NCBI GenBank assembly: GCA_015143295.1
Contig: CM026565.1
Coordinates: 10,538,041-10,602,040, forward strand
Direction: 5' to 3'
From: Tetracentron sinense
Taxonomy: Eukaryota; Streptophyta; Magnoliopsida; Trochodendrales; Trochodendraceae
Length of the DNA: 64,000 bases
How positions within the stretch are numbered: the stretch's first letter is position 1; each line of letters opens with the position of its first letter. The position numbers and the translations under genes were made by a program. Positions 22,090 to 32,170 of the stretch are shown piece after piece. The notes beneath the pieces were generated by a model, which was not told where the DNA came from, did not search any database, and saw only the letters and a list, made by a program, of their open reading frames with translations.

Positions 22090-24060
22090 CCTAAAAAGCC
22101 AACAAGTTAGCATCCATGGCTTGATACTCTTGGATCAAATCTATAATGTACGGCCGAATCGTGACATTTACCAAAACAGGGCTGCAGACGGAATCATTCA
22201 CACTGATGTCCAGATTAGCCAAATCTTCTAATAATCTCCACTCCCGCACTAACATATGAGCTAACAACCCCGGAGGTTTCCTACTCAAAGCGTCCGCCAC
22301 CACGTTTGCTTTACCCAGGTGGTACTGGATGGTGCACTCGCAGTCTTTCAAAAATTTCATCCAACGCCGTTGCCGTAAATTTTGCTCCTTTTGGGAAAAG
22401 AGGTACTTGAGGCTCTTGTGATCCGTGAACACATAAAACTCTACCCCATAAAGGTAATGGCACCAAATCTTGAGTGTAAACACGACAGCAGCAAGCTCCA
22501 AGTCGTGAGTGGGGTAATTCTTTTCATGCTCCTTCAATTGCCTTGATGCATAGGCAATGAATTTCTTGTACTGCATGAGAACGCACCCGAGCCCGACGTG
22601 CGAGGCATCAATGTACACCTCGTAACCACCATGTCCGGATGGTACTATAAGGACAGGGGCCGTCGTAAGACGTTTCTTCAACTCTTGGAAGCTCACTTCG
22701 CATTTGTCGCTCAAATTGAACTTGACATTTTTCCTCGTCAAGTAAGTGAGAGATGCGGCCAAACTGGAGAATCCCTCCATAAACCTCCGGTAGTAGCCTG
22801 CCAATCCAAGGAAACTTTAGATTTCGGTGACACTCTTGGGTCTCTCCCAACTCATAACTGCCTCAATCTTCGCCGGGTCAATAGAAATGCCCTCAGCTGA
22901 CACTACATGTCTGAGAAATGCTACCTTCTCTAACCAGAATTCGCACTTACTCAATTTGGCATATAGCCTATACTCTCTCAACATCTCTAGAGCAAGGTGG
23001 AGATTTCGTGCATGATCTTCCCGTGTCTGGGAATATACAAAAATGTCATCAATGAACACAATCACACATCGATCTAAGTATGATCGGAACACCCGGTTCA
23101 TCAGATCCATGAACACCGCCGGTGCATTCGTCAGCCCAAAAGGCATGACAAGGAACTCGTAGTGCCCATACCGAGTCCTGAAGGCCGTCTTCGGAACATC
23201 TTCCGCCTTGATCCTTAACTGGTGATATCCTGATCTAAGATCAATCTTGGAGAAGAATCTCGCTCCCTTTAGTTGGTCAAATAGGTCATCTATCTGTGGT
23301 AACGGATAACGATTGGTTGTACATATTCAACTGACGGTAGTCTATACACATTCTCATCGACTCGTCCTTCTTCTTCACAAAGAGGACCAGAGCTCCCCAT
23401 GGTGAGACACTTGGTTGGATGAAACTAAGTTGTTGTAACTCCTTAATCTGCTTCTTGAATTTTTCAAGCTCTATTGAGGTCATTCTATACGGTGCCCTTG
23501 AAATTAGAGCGGTGCCCGGAGCAAGCTCTATTGCGAACTCAATCTCTCGATTCAGAGGTAACCTGAGAAGTTCTTCCGGAACCACATCTAAGAACTCACT
23601 CACAACTAGAATGGCCAAGGAGTTTTGTGCTTCTGGGTTTGCTAAGCTCAAAGCTGCAAGGCGAGCAATATCCCTTTCTCTCAATCCTCGAAAGTTAAAT
23701 GGTTTTACCCCTTTCGGCTTGAAATTCACCATCTTTTCAAAGCAGGCAACGTGGCCGTGATGGTTTGACAACCAATCCATCCCTGGGATGACATCGAAAT
23801 CCAAGTCTTGGAAATCTAGGATGATGAGATCGGCTAATAGTTCATTCTCCCCCACTTGAACCACACAATCTCTATATATTTTGTCCGTATCAACTAACTT
23901 GCCAAGTGGAGTTACAATGGTCAACTCCTGCTCTAACGGAGTAGCCTCAGTCGAAAACCCCTTTGCGAAACTGGGTGAAACAAAGGAGTGAGTAGATCCT
24001 GTGCCAATCAACACTCGGGCGAGACACTCGTTCACTAATAAGGCGCCTGTTCGATTAAAC
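22090..24060 (-). pseudogene. Element 2 protease, reverse transcriptase, RNase H
   Basis: The protease reads [17 protein letters not shown], where the active-site Asp of DTG is changed to Gly. Reverse transcriptase follows: [31 protein letters not shown] and [10 protein letters not shown]. RNase H is in 22804-22091 ([13 protein letters not shown] ... [25 protein letters not shown], split here for length) and ends in the linker DANLLAF at the deletion junction. There is a frame break near 23290 and another near 22815. The upstream acceptor-like CAG of the gag-protease intron is kept at about 24047-24049. Confidence 0.87.
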
Positions 24061-25296
24061 ACTAACATCAGTAGATTTCAACTAAGCATACATCATACAT
24101 AGGTAACCCTTAGGTCACTGGGTGGCTGGGCGAGGAGGCCGTGTAGACGGTGAGGCCCTCGAAGCCTAGGAAGAGCCCTGTTGAGAACTCTGCCTAATAG
24201 GGGGCCTACTCCCTTGAGACTGAGCTGGTAGATAACATCGGGGATAATCCCAAATCATGTGGCCTTGGTCGCCACAATGAAAACAGCCTCCAATAGCCTT
24301 CCGGCATTCCCCTGCTGGATGTCTCCTTCCACAAAGGGTGCAGACATCATGTGAATAGGTGGGAGGGGCATAACCCGTAGTCTGAGGTAATGCAGGGTGA
24401 GGACCATATGAGGTAGCTGGGTGAAAAGCTGGTGGAGCAAAAGGGTAGGGAGCCTGTGGTGTGGAAGACAACCTCTGTGACTGAGCCGGCCCCACAGACT
24501 GGTATGACATAGTCCTAGCTCTCTTCTCCCCCGAACCACTAGACTGGCCCTTCTCTATCCCTCTTCTCTTGAAGAACTCTTCAGAATTAGCCTCCGCTAA
24601 TAGTGCCTTGTCCACCACCTCGGCATATGTATCGTGCCAAAACATCGAAACTTAGTCCTTGAGGTAGGCCTTCAACCCCCTCTCAAATTTTTGGGCTTTT
24701 ATAACCTCGGTAGCTATCATATGTAGAGCAAATCTGGATAGCTCCGAGAACTTTGCCTCATAAGCGGCAACGGACATATTACCTTGCTACAAGGTAATAA
24801 ACTCGACCTCTTTCTTCTCTTTCATCCCTATTGGGAAGTACTTCTTGTTGAAAACGTCCAAGAATTCTCCCCAAGTCCAGTCTTGACCTTGTCGGGCCAA
24901 CTCCCGGGTACTAAGTGCGGACTTCCACCAATGATCGGCCTCACCTTCAAGCATGAAGGCGGCCCAAGTATCCCTTTCCGCCTAAGTAGGTATCAATACT
25001 AAGAATATCTTCTCAAGTTGCCGAATCCAACCTTCGGCAACAAGTGGATCAATGCTTCCACAAAAAGTTGGAGGCCTCATCCTTCGAAAAGCCTCTATTC
25101 TGGCTTGAGCTCGATTAGGAGGAGCCGGTATAAGTGCGGCATTAGGTGGAGTTGCTGGTTGCCTTGCCGCTAACATAGCCAAAGTCTCGGCTATTGAGGC
25201 AAAAGCTTGGGCAAAGTTAGGTTGATCGTCACCCGATGGAGCATCACTTCCGTTGCCCCTTGTGTTGTATCCGTAACCCCAGGTATTGTGTCTCAT
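24061..25296 (-). pseudogene. Element 2 gag
   Basis: The start is MRHNTWGYGYNTRG (ATG ending at 25296), matching the starts in elements 1 and 3. The capsid part reads IEAFRRMRPPTFCG; after a stop near 24983 it continues with MSVAAYEAKFSELSRF, then 24645-24166. The zinc knuckle reads CFHCGDQGHMIWDYP (about 24285-24240), with the last Cys changed to Tyr. The end of the gag exon and the splice donor known from elements 1 and 3 are missing, apparently through a small deletion before 24120. Confidence 0.85.
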
Positions 25297-25601
25297 AATT
25301 TCTTCTGAGAATGACAATACAACATGAGTCTAACTTGGATCCACATTTAATAATAGTTTCACAATTCACTCAATACATATTCACCAAGCATAGAATAAAG
25401 CACACATGGTTTACATAACAATGTCATAACATATAATCTGTGTTCCTAGTGTAGGACTCTAAGTTTGGTTGAAGTTCAACCTATTTTGACTAAGACTAAC
25501 TTGTTAGTCTATACTTAGAATACAACTCTTTCCTAACACCTAATACCTTGTTCGATTATGGTATCGAGTACTAAGTGACCCTAGGGACTCTAATGCCTAG
25601 A

Positions 25602-25613
25602 GCTCTAATACCA
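25602..25613 (-). other. Primer binding site of element 2
   Basis: The minus strand reads TGGTATTAGAGC four bases after the LTR end. This is one change away from TGGTATCAGAGC, the complement of the 3' end of plant initiator Met tRNA. Confidence 0.85.
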
Positions 25614-25617
25614 CCTC

Positions 25618-27792
25618 TGTCGCGCCCCAAAATACCCCCTAGATGCTAAGGGATACTTTAGGTGTGACTGTACGTACCTGCCAAACCATCCTGTAATGAA
25701 CAAGGTACACATACCATAATATAACAAGAATCAGAGTGCGGAAGCAAAACATGAGTACGGAAGCATGAACTAACTTTTCTTTTCTTCTATAACTCCAAAA
25801 TAGTATTCCAAGTTAACATATACAAAACATATCAAGTCAGAGGTGGACATGCCCACCTATCAAAATATCAAAATATACAAATAACTCTCTCGGACTCTCC
25901 TTTTCAACAGTAGTCGAGGTACGGCCACACGTCGAGGTCTCTATCTGCTTGTGACTGTAATGGAATAGATGGCTCCCTCTCCTCTACGTACTCTTCCTCG
26001 ACCCAAGGCTCAGGGTCAAGGACATCCATGGAACCAGCCGACATAAAAGTACGGTTGACCATGGAATACTCAGCGAGTACAATCTACTAACTAACCATAG
26101 CAATAGCGATAGCATAACAATAGTGAACACAATACAAAATATCGATTTACAGTAATACTAGAAGCATAAGATAAATAGTATGGAACATGAAGCAATATAA
26201 TTATCTTGACATGCTGCATGAATGCGAAAACCTCGGTAAAACTCATGGTCGGAAACCTCTTTCATGTCTCGGTCTTGCTTGTGAAAATCATGCATTCGTG
26301 CCTTGTTCTTATTTCATTCTTGCCTTGTATACTTGTGAGCCAGAGGTTAGCACCCGCATATCCCTGGGCTACCAACCTCCTTATCATGTACTTGTTTCCT
26401 TTCACTTGTGAGCCAGAGGCTAGTACCCTTCCCATGGGCTACCAACCTCCTTGACAAGTATTCTTCTCATTTTCTTGTGAGCCAGAGCCTAGCACCTTTC
26501 ACTTAGGCTACCAACCTCCTTCACATATGCTTGTTTCTTGTATGATTTATCATGTACAAATACTCTTAAAAAACCCGGTTCATGCATGCATGCATGGGTG
26601 TGTGTAGCACTTGCAATATCATGATGACAATATGACATGAAGAGTAGTGTATAGCAATTCATTCCATAGTATAAACATGTGCTTATTTAGACAATTTATA
26701 TGGCATTTAATCAAGGTCATGAGTTGGAGGAAAACTACACATATCATGCGTTCCTATTCTTCATTGATTGGATAATTTCTCATTTAGGCATTTAATCAAA
26801 CGTATAGCATGCCACATTTTATAGTCGTTTCTTTTTACTCTTGTTAGTGCATATTTTTCATCACATCATCAAGGTACGTTTCTTATTTGTAGAGTGCCCT
26901 TCCACCATTTTCCATTTCATACATCACACAACATCCATATGGCATCCAATTGCCTCAACTCCTCATCCCATCCGCACATCACAACATTCCTTATTATCTT
27001 GGTTACATTTTATGTAAATAGCACATTTAAAAAGAAGGGAAAGCATGGAATCAAGAATCATCAACTAAAATGGAAAACCTAGGTTATTGCTAATGAGAGT
27101 TAATAGGGTGTACTAACCTTTAAACTTGGAGGAGAACTTGAGGGAAGCTAAGACGCAAGTTTTCCCTTGATCACACACCAATCTTTGGCCCAAACCCTAG
27201 CTTTCCTTTCTTTTCCTTCTCCAATCTCCCAAAATCCCTAACTAAGAGCTTTGAGGGTTTATGAAACCCTCACCCACGGATTTGGGGTTTTTATAGAAAG
27301 TGGGGTGGTCAAATGACCATCCTACCCTTAAAATTTTGGCCAAAATAGACTGAATAGGCAAAATGCTCGAGGAGCAGTCGACCGGTCATAGGAGCGGTCG
27401 ACTGGTAGGGTAGCGGTCGATCGGTTGGCTAGAGCAGTCGATCGGTCCAAAACCTCCTCTCTGGAAAAATCTCCCATACAAAATTAGTTCGATAGCGGTC
27501 TACCGGTGGGCTACGGGTCGACCGGTGGATGGTACGGTCGACCGATTTGTCTGTGTTTTGCCTATTTTAATGATTTTCCTCATTTTCTCCACTTAGGTCT
27601 TTTGGCCATATCTTTTGACTCGTTAGTCGGATTTTGATGATTCAACTTGCATTGGAGTACTCTTTCGAAAAGGAACATTTCTGGCATTTCAGAATTTTCA
27701 ATTTCTCTCTTATTTATTAATTAGACTATGTGAAAGCCCAATTGGCTATGAAAGTGCTATTCATTAAGTATGGAAAAGTTCAGGGCGCTACA
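25618..27792 (-). repeat. Element 2 5' LTR (right)
   Basis: It is a 2.18 kb LTR from TGTCGCGCCCC (25618) to GGGCGCTACA (27792). Compared with its partner it has one minisatellite unit fewer (three copies) and two palindromes more (seven). It is otherwise closely alike. Confidence 0.93.
27374..27547. repeat. Palindrome array, element 2 right LTR
   Basis: Seven units start at 27374, 27394, 27413 and 27434, then 27495, 27514 and 27534 (steps 19-21). The first two have no counterpart in the left LTR, where about 39 bp, exactly two units, is absent. Confidence 0.85.
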
Positions 27793-28039
27793 ACTGGATA
27801 GGTGGCCCTAGCTAGACTACTGTTGAGAGGGTGAGGGAGAGATTTGTATATTTTGATAAGCGGGGAATGTTTGCTTTAGAATTTTACTTTGTTGAAACTC
27901 TGTTGGTTCAGACTTGGATGCATGTATAGTTGATATTATTTAGAAAATTTTAGTTTATGCTATTTGTATGCCTTGTGTATTGCACAGGATGGTTGATATG
28001 ATTTAGGTCATGTGTCAAAAGGTCTCCTATGTTGCGACA

Positions 28040-28420
28040 GGTTTGTGGTTCACACAAACCACTTCGATCTCATCTCCATTCTAGAAGACTAATGATTGGT
28101 GTAATGATGATGACACACACCAATTGGAATGAATCTAGTCTCTCCGAACAAAGCGTTGTAGTGGGATGATGGATCCACAATAAAAAAAGGCTACCAAAGT
28201 GGTCTTGTTACCGACAATCAGCTCTACAGGGAGAACTCCTCGAAATTTTTCGTAATATCTCCTACAAAACTACTGACTGTCACTTCAGTATTTACAAGGT
28301 CCTCTTCCCCTTTTCCAATCTTTTTTATAGCTGTAAAAGGAAGAATTTTTACAGTGGCCCCATTGTTAACCATCACTCTCTTTATTAGGCAACTGTCCAT
28401 ATAGACTGAAATGTATTACG
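28040..28420 (-). pseudogene. Tat protease, N-terminal piece
   Basis: The minus strand reads KRVMVNNGATVKILP (near 28376-28340), GEEDLVNTEVTVSSFVGD and VGNKTTLVAFF...YNAL. Tat proteases have VDNGAAVN or similar at the active site; here Asp is replaced by Asn (VNNG), so catalysis would be lost. 28040-28224 repeats 17957-18140. It is preceded on its 5' side by the gag-protease linker. Confidence 0.82.
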
Positions 28421-29183
28421 GTTTTAGGTGCCATGTCATCCTTTCCACAGGCTTTTCAAATACAATCTTACTCGGTTGGTTGACTGTTGGTGTAGGAATA
28501 GCCTTTTGGATATCCACCTGACTTATCGGAATGTTTGTTCCTTGAGTATTTCCAATATATCCCTCCGACAATGGTCCGGATATTAGTCTTTGCTTGGATA
28601 TTTTCGGTAACATATGGATCATATTGCAATTTAAGGTAATTGGTGGCATGGATCCAAATTAGATCTCTTTAGGGGCTTCATCAAGGTCACTAAAGTCAGA
28701 CTGTGATCCCTCTATTCCATTCCTGACTTCTGTGGTAGTATCGGTGGACTCTAGCAGCTCTTCGACTGTAGGAATCAGTTCTTCAGGCCATGGCACCTCT
28801 GGAGTGGAAACAATCGGCCTAACATCCATCTTTCCATCCTTCCCTCTCTCAATCTTTAAGGTCCTGTTCAAAGCTTGTTGACTTTGCCAACGTCTCTTTT
28901 GTATCATTGACATGGGAATTGGGAACTTTGGGTGAATGATTCTATTCCATTGACCGATGGGCCTAATGGGTGGTCTAACCGTTCTTTCTAGCCTTGTTGG
29001 CTTCCATCCATCATCATACCTCTCATGGTATCTATATGGATTGATAGTGAGGCTATACCCTATTCTTGGGACCACGGGTGTTGCTACCATGGTTGATTTT
29101 CTCCATGGCTTTGATGATTTCTTAAAGCTGGCCTAGGTGCCCCTGAGCTCTTTGATTAGGGTAGTCCCTGATCTCTTGGCAGC
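28421..29183 (-). pseudogene. Tat gag to protease linker, 5' end cut off
   Basis: The open pieces are 29090-28659 (MVATPVVPRIGYSLTINPYR ... VPWPEELIPTVEELL) and 28649-28416 (ITLNCNMIHMLP ... KIVFEKPVERMTWHLKP). The last motif, of the form FEKP...HLKP, directly precedes the protease in Tat polyproteins. The rest of gag to the right is absent: the sequence stops where the plus-strand Tat LTR begins. Confidence 0.75.
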
Positions 29184-30561
29184 TGTGGGCAGTGAAATTT
29201 CACAATCATAAGACGGGTGTATGGTGCACCTGCCCACATCGAATCACCACCCATGAAATGGGTGGTTAGGCTTTGCACGTGCCAAAGGCACACGCTCCAG
29301 TTGGCAAGGGCTGGAGCCAATTAAACCCTTGCAGTTGATAGCAGGGCAATCATGCCCTTTCACAATCCGTAAGACAGGTGTATAGTGCACCTGACAGCAG
29401 GGCAATCATGTCCTGTGGACACCCTTAATGCCAGTCCCTATCAGACTGACATGTGGCTAGGGTTTGCCCTTATGGGCAGACCCAATTAAACCCTTGCAGT
29501 TAGACTCCAAGAGTCCATCCGTAGGCTAGCCAAGGTAGACCTGGTCCGCGACCATAAAAGGCCATAGACCTAACCAAGACTATAGGCAGGATCCATAATC
29601 CCACCCCTTCTTGGTCTACCAACTGACTAAGGTCAGACCCTGGTCCACAGGCCAAATAGGCTTTGGACCTGGGTTAGCAATCTCTCCAGCTGGCAGTCAA
29701 TACCTGACTGCCATGTGGCAGAGAATCCTTGATGAAAAAAGACTCTAACAAGTTTGGGGGATCCCAAGATAGAGATCTACTCTTATTCTCCAATAATAGA
29801 GTGCCATACGATACCTCATCCGAAAGGGGGAGTATTCTCTCCCATTTTCTTGGAAGATAAGATTCTTCCCCTTTTAAAGAGAAATGTCTTATCCTCCCAG
29901 GTTCCCCAAAAAAGGAAGACTAATTTGGAGTCCTTCAAGAAAAATGACTCTCAATCGTAGCAGGTTTCTCTAAGATAAGGAAAACCAGTTGTCAAAGGAC
30001 AGATGACTGTCTCAAAAGGGTAAAAACCTTTTTGATCTCCACAAAAAGAGAAAGTCAAAGGGGAGTCTGAAAAGAACTCTCCAAAAGCTATAAAAAGGGA
30101 GTATCTTATAGGAAACTCCCATACACAAAACCATGAAGGAAGAACCAACACAACTTTCTACAAATTCAAACAGGCAGAAGAGAGAAAAAAAACTTTTCTT
30201 TTTTTTACAAGAAAACAACAACCAAGGAGGAAGAAGAATGATCTCCCATCAATGGAGAATATTAGGTGAACCCCCAATATGGCAACCTCTCTTTCTTTTC
30301 CCTTTTCTTGATATAAAGACCTCATTGAGGAATTCTTTAAGGCCTACATGGGAGTTGGACGACCCCTTGAATAAATAAATATAAATTTATTCAAACATTT
30401 GTTCTTCTTATTCTTCTTCTACATCATAGGTTCTTCCTCAAATCGGGAAGATAATTAACAATCCAAATTTACTTGAATTGGAAGGATAGTCCCCCATATA
30501 AAATAATATATTCCACACAACAATGGAGGCAATTTGACCACAACAAAATTTGTGTGTTACA
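29184..30561 (+). repeat. 5' LTR of plus-strand Tat element
   Basis: The end is fixed by TGTGTGTTACA (30561) followed by a primer-site-like sequence. The start is placed at TGTGGGCAGTG (29184), where minus-strand Tat coding similarity stops, and is less certain. A TATA box (tataaaaag, 30089-30097) fits a promoter. Near the start, a stretch with gtaagac(a/g)ggtgtat and gtgcacctg is repeated (29205-29235 and 29365-29395). Confidence 0.6.
30089..30097 (+). promoter_or_regulatory. TATA box of the plus-strand Tat LTR
   Basis: The sequence tataaaaag lies in the LTR about 470 bp before its end, within sequence of promoter-like composition. Confidence 0.5.
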
Positions 30562-30567
30562 AATTTC

Positions 30568-30585
30568 TGGCACGCTTAGTGGGAC
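30568..30585 (+). other. Primer binding site of plus-strand Tat element
   Basis: TGGCACGCTTAGTGGGAC follows the LTR end by six bases. It resembles the TGGCGCC...GTGGGGAC type site common in Tat-lineage elements, with several changes. The exact tRNA is not certain. Confidence 0.6.
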
Positions 30586-32170
30586 TTTCTTCTCCTCTCA
30601 TCTTTCATTAAGAATAAAAAAAAAAAAAAGATCAAAAAGAGAAAAATGAAATGATCTTTTCCTTTTTTTCTTTCTATTTTGTGCAGGATGATCGAGATCA
30701 TGTGTGTGCATCGGGTCTACGTCTTGACGATCAACCAACGGGTGTACGTACCACCGATGCTGATTTCGGCGACTCAGCTACTTATATGGGCTGAGGTAGT
30801 AGCAGCCCCAGCCACTGGCCGAACTACTGCCAAGAGGCCGCGGTCTCCAGGCTAGGCCTCAATGGAGGAAGCCCCTATCTAGAGCAAGAGAATGACCTAC
30901 GCCATCAACTCAGAGGTGGAAAGGCATGCTGCCCGCCCACAATAGGTCACCAACCCACGGGCATCCCAGAGGATGCCATCCAGCCCATGAGCACCTCAGA
31001 AAAGGAGTGCCCACCCGCGGCCACCCCTGTCTGCGGATATTAAGGAGGGTGCACCCAACTGGGTGCACACAAGGCAAAGTTGCTCAACCACTTTGTGACA
31101 GGTTAGCCCAAAAGGCTAATCTATGTCACCGGAAACCTTGGAAAGGGATTCCAAAACAGTTAACTCTTTGGGGTTCACTAATGGAGCAAGCTCGTTCTGG
31201 GCCCAAACCATTATCCAGTCAAAGTCTAAATAGGAAAAGTCATATGGGCCGAACCTAAGAAAGACTATTGACAGCCCTCAGCCCAAGTTGGTTGTTGGAC
31301 CTCACCCCTTAAAATTTTATCAAGAGAGGGGAGATGCTGCCCAAATTTTCACAGGGCAAAAAGATAAGGCTATTGGGCTAAGGGACTTAACAAAAACTTT
31401 CCCAATAAAATTGGTTAAAAATGACAAAAACAACCAAGTGCAGGGAACCAGTCCATAGGAGAAGTCTGTAGATAGAAAGTTGAGTCCACAGAATAGAAGG
31501 CTAGTCCACAAGCCAATCCTGCAGACAGAAGGAGAAGTGGCCATGGCCACTCCACGAGCAAGGGGCACTGACCATCCATGGAGACCAATCAGGGTCCATG
31601 GACCCAAAGCCCAGCCAGACCCAAGGGTCCAACCCAGGTTTACCTAGCGGGCAGAATTGCAAGCAACTTCGCGGATAGGTCTAGAAGCAGACCTGACTCT
31701 ACGGATAGGTCTAGAAGCAGACTTGAGTCCGCAGATTAAAGAGTCCACAGACAAGTCCCTCTCAAGAGAAGGAAGGACCTGTGGACAATTTCAACATCAT
31801 CCACTGATTTTTCCTTTTCCAAGAAAGAGAAATGTTGGCAGCTGAAGGTCAATAAGGACAGGGCCCCCCTGGGACAGCATTGAACACCTGATGATATTAT
31901 CAACAATGTCATCAAATCAAGAAATAAAAGAGCGAACTTGCAAGTTTCTTCAAAGTAGGCTAGAGGCATTAACAGTCGTGATCAAATTTACCTGACTGTT
32001 AATGCAAGAGCTAACAAAAAGTCAATACAAGAAGGCAGACACTTGTTGTTCATGCTAGGCCTGAATGCCTTTCGAGGTGCTAATCCGGCAACCTTCACAG
32101 GAATGATGACAGTTGTTCATCATCAATGACCTCCGTCCAGAGATGTTAGCCCATTCTGGGGCTGAACAAA
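30586..32170 (+). other. Leader of plus-strand Tat element
   Basis: It is about 1.6 kb between the primer site and gag. An A-rich run lies at 30612-30627. One frame is open at 30926-31258 but is rich in His, Pro and Arg and matches nothing I recognise. Two short repeats at about 31675-31740 share ggtctagaagcagac. No gene is supported. Confidence 0.45.

Larger units (their letters stand above)
19064..27792 (-). mobile_element. Element 2: Tekay-like Ty3/gypsy element, integrase-deleted
   Basis: It is an 8.7 kb element with LTRs at 19064-21263 and 25618-27792 and a perfect 5-bp target duplication ACTGG (19059-19063 and 27793-27797). The plus strand starts TGTCGCGTCCC and ends GGGCGCTACA. Gag to chromodomain read on the minus strand. 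About 650 bp of integrase is missing at 22090, so it could move only with help from a relative. It sits inside the older LTR 18149-28039. Confidence 0.95.
18149..28039 (+). repeat. LTR in Tat protease, split by element 2
   Basis: The LTR consists of 18149-19063 and 27798-28039 (about 1.16 kb once element 2 and one target copy are removed). It starts TGTAGAACTCC and ends GTTGCGACA, on the plus strand. Its first 60 bp resemble the LTR start of element 1 (GTGTGAATAG, GTGAATAG). It carries its own palindrome array (18407-18569). No coding parts, primer site or polypurine tract of its own are seen, so it is a solo LTR. Its flanks (gtgga and ggttt) do not match, and instead a 184-bp stretch of host is repeated on both sides. 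Confidence 0.75.
3060..29183 (-). mobile_element. Outer Tat-lineage Ty3/gypsy element, minus strand, in pieces
   Basis: Minus-strand pieces, read right to left, give gag-protease spacer (29183-28420), protease (28420-28040 and 18148-17809), reverse transcriptase (17403-16929 and 8043-7700), RNase H (7700-7479 and 4822-4625), a second 'archaeal-type' RNase H (4607-4135) and integrase (4060-3060). The order and the second RNase H mark the Tat lineage. Three insertions split it: a solo LTR (4823-7478), element 1 (8044-16928) and an LTR holding element 2 (18149-28039). Its 5' LTR and most of gag are missing, cut off where the plus-strand Tat LTR begins at about 29184. All domains carry stops or losses, so it is a dead relic and probably the oldest layer of this nest. 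Confidence 0.85.

Noticed and set aside
25602-25613. Possible tRNA gene
   Set aside because: Only the 12-base primer-site match is present; no cloverleaf or A/B boxes.
30926-31258. Open frame of 110 codons in the Tat leader
   Set aside because: His/Pro/Arg-rich, no recognisable domain, lies in untranslated leader before gag.
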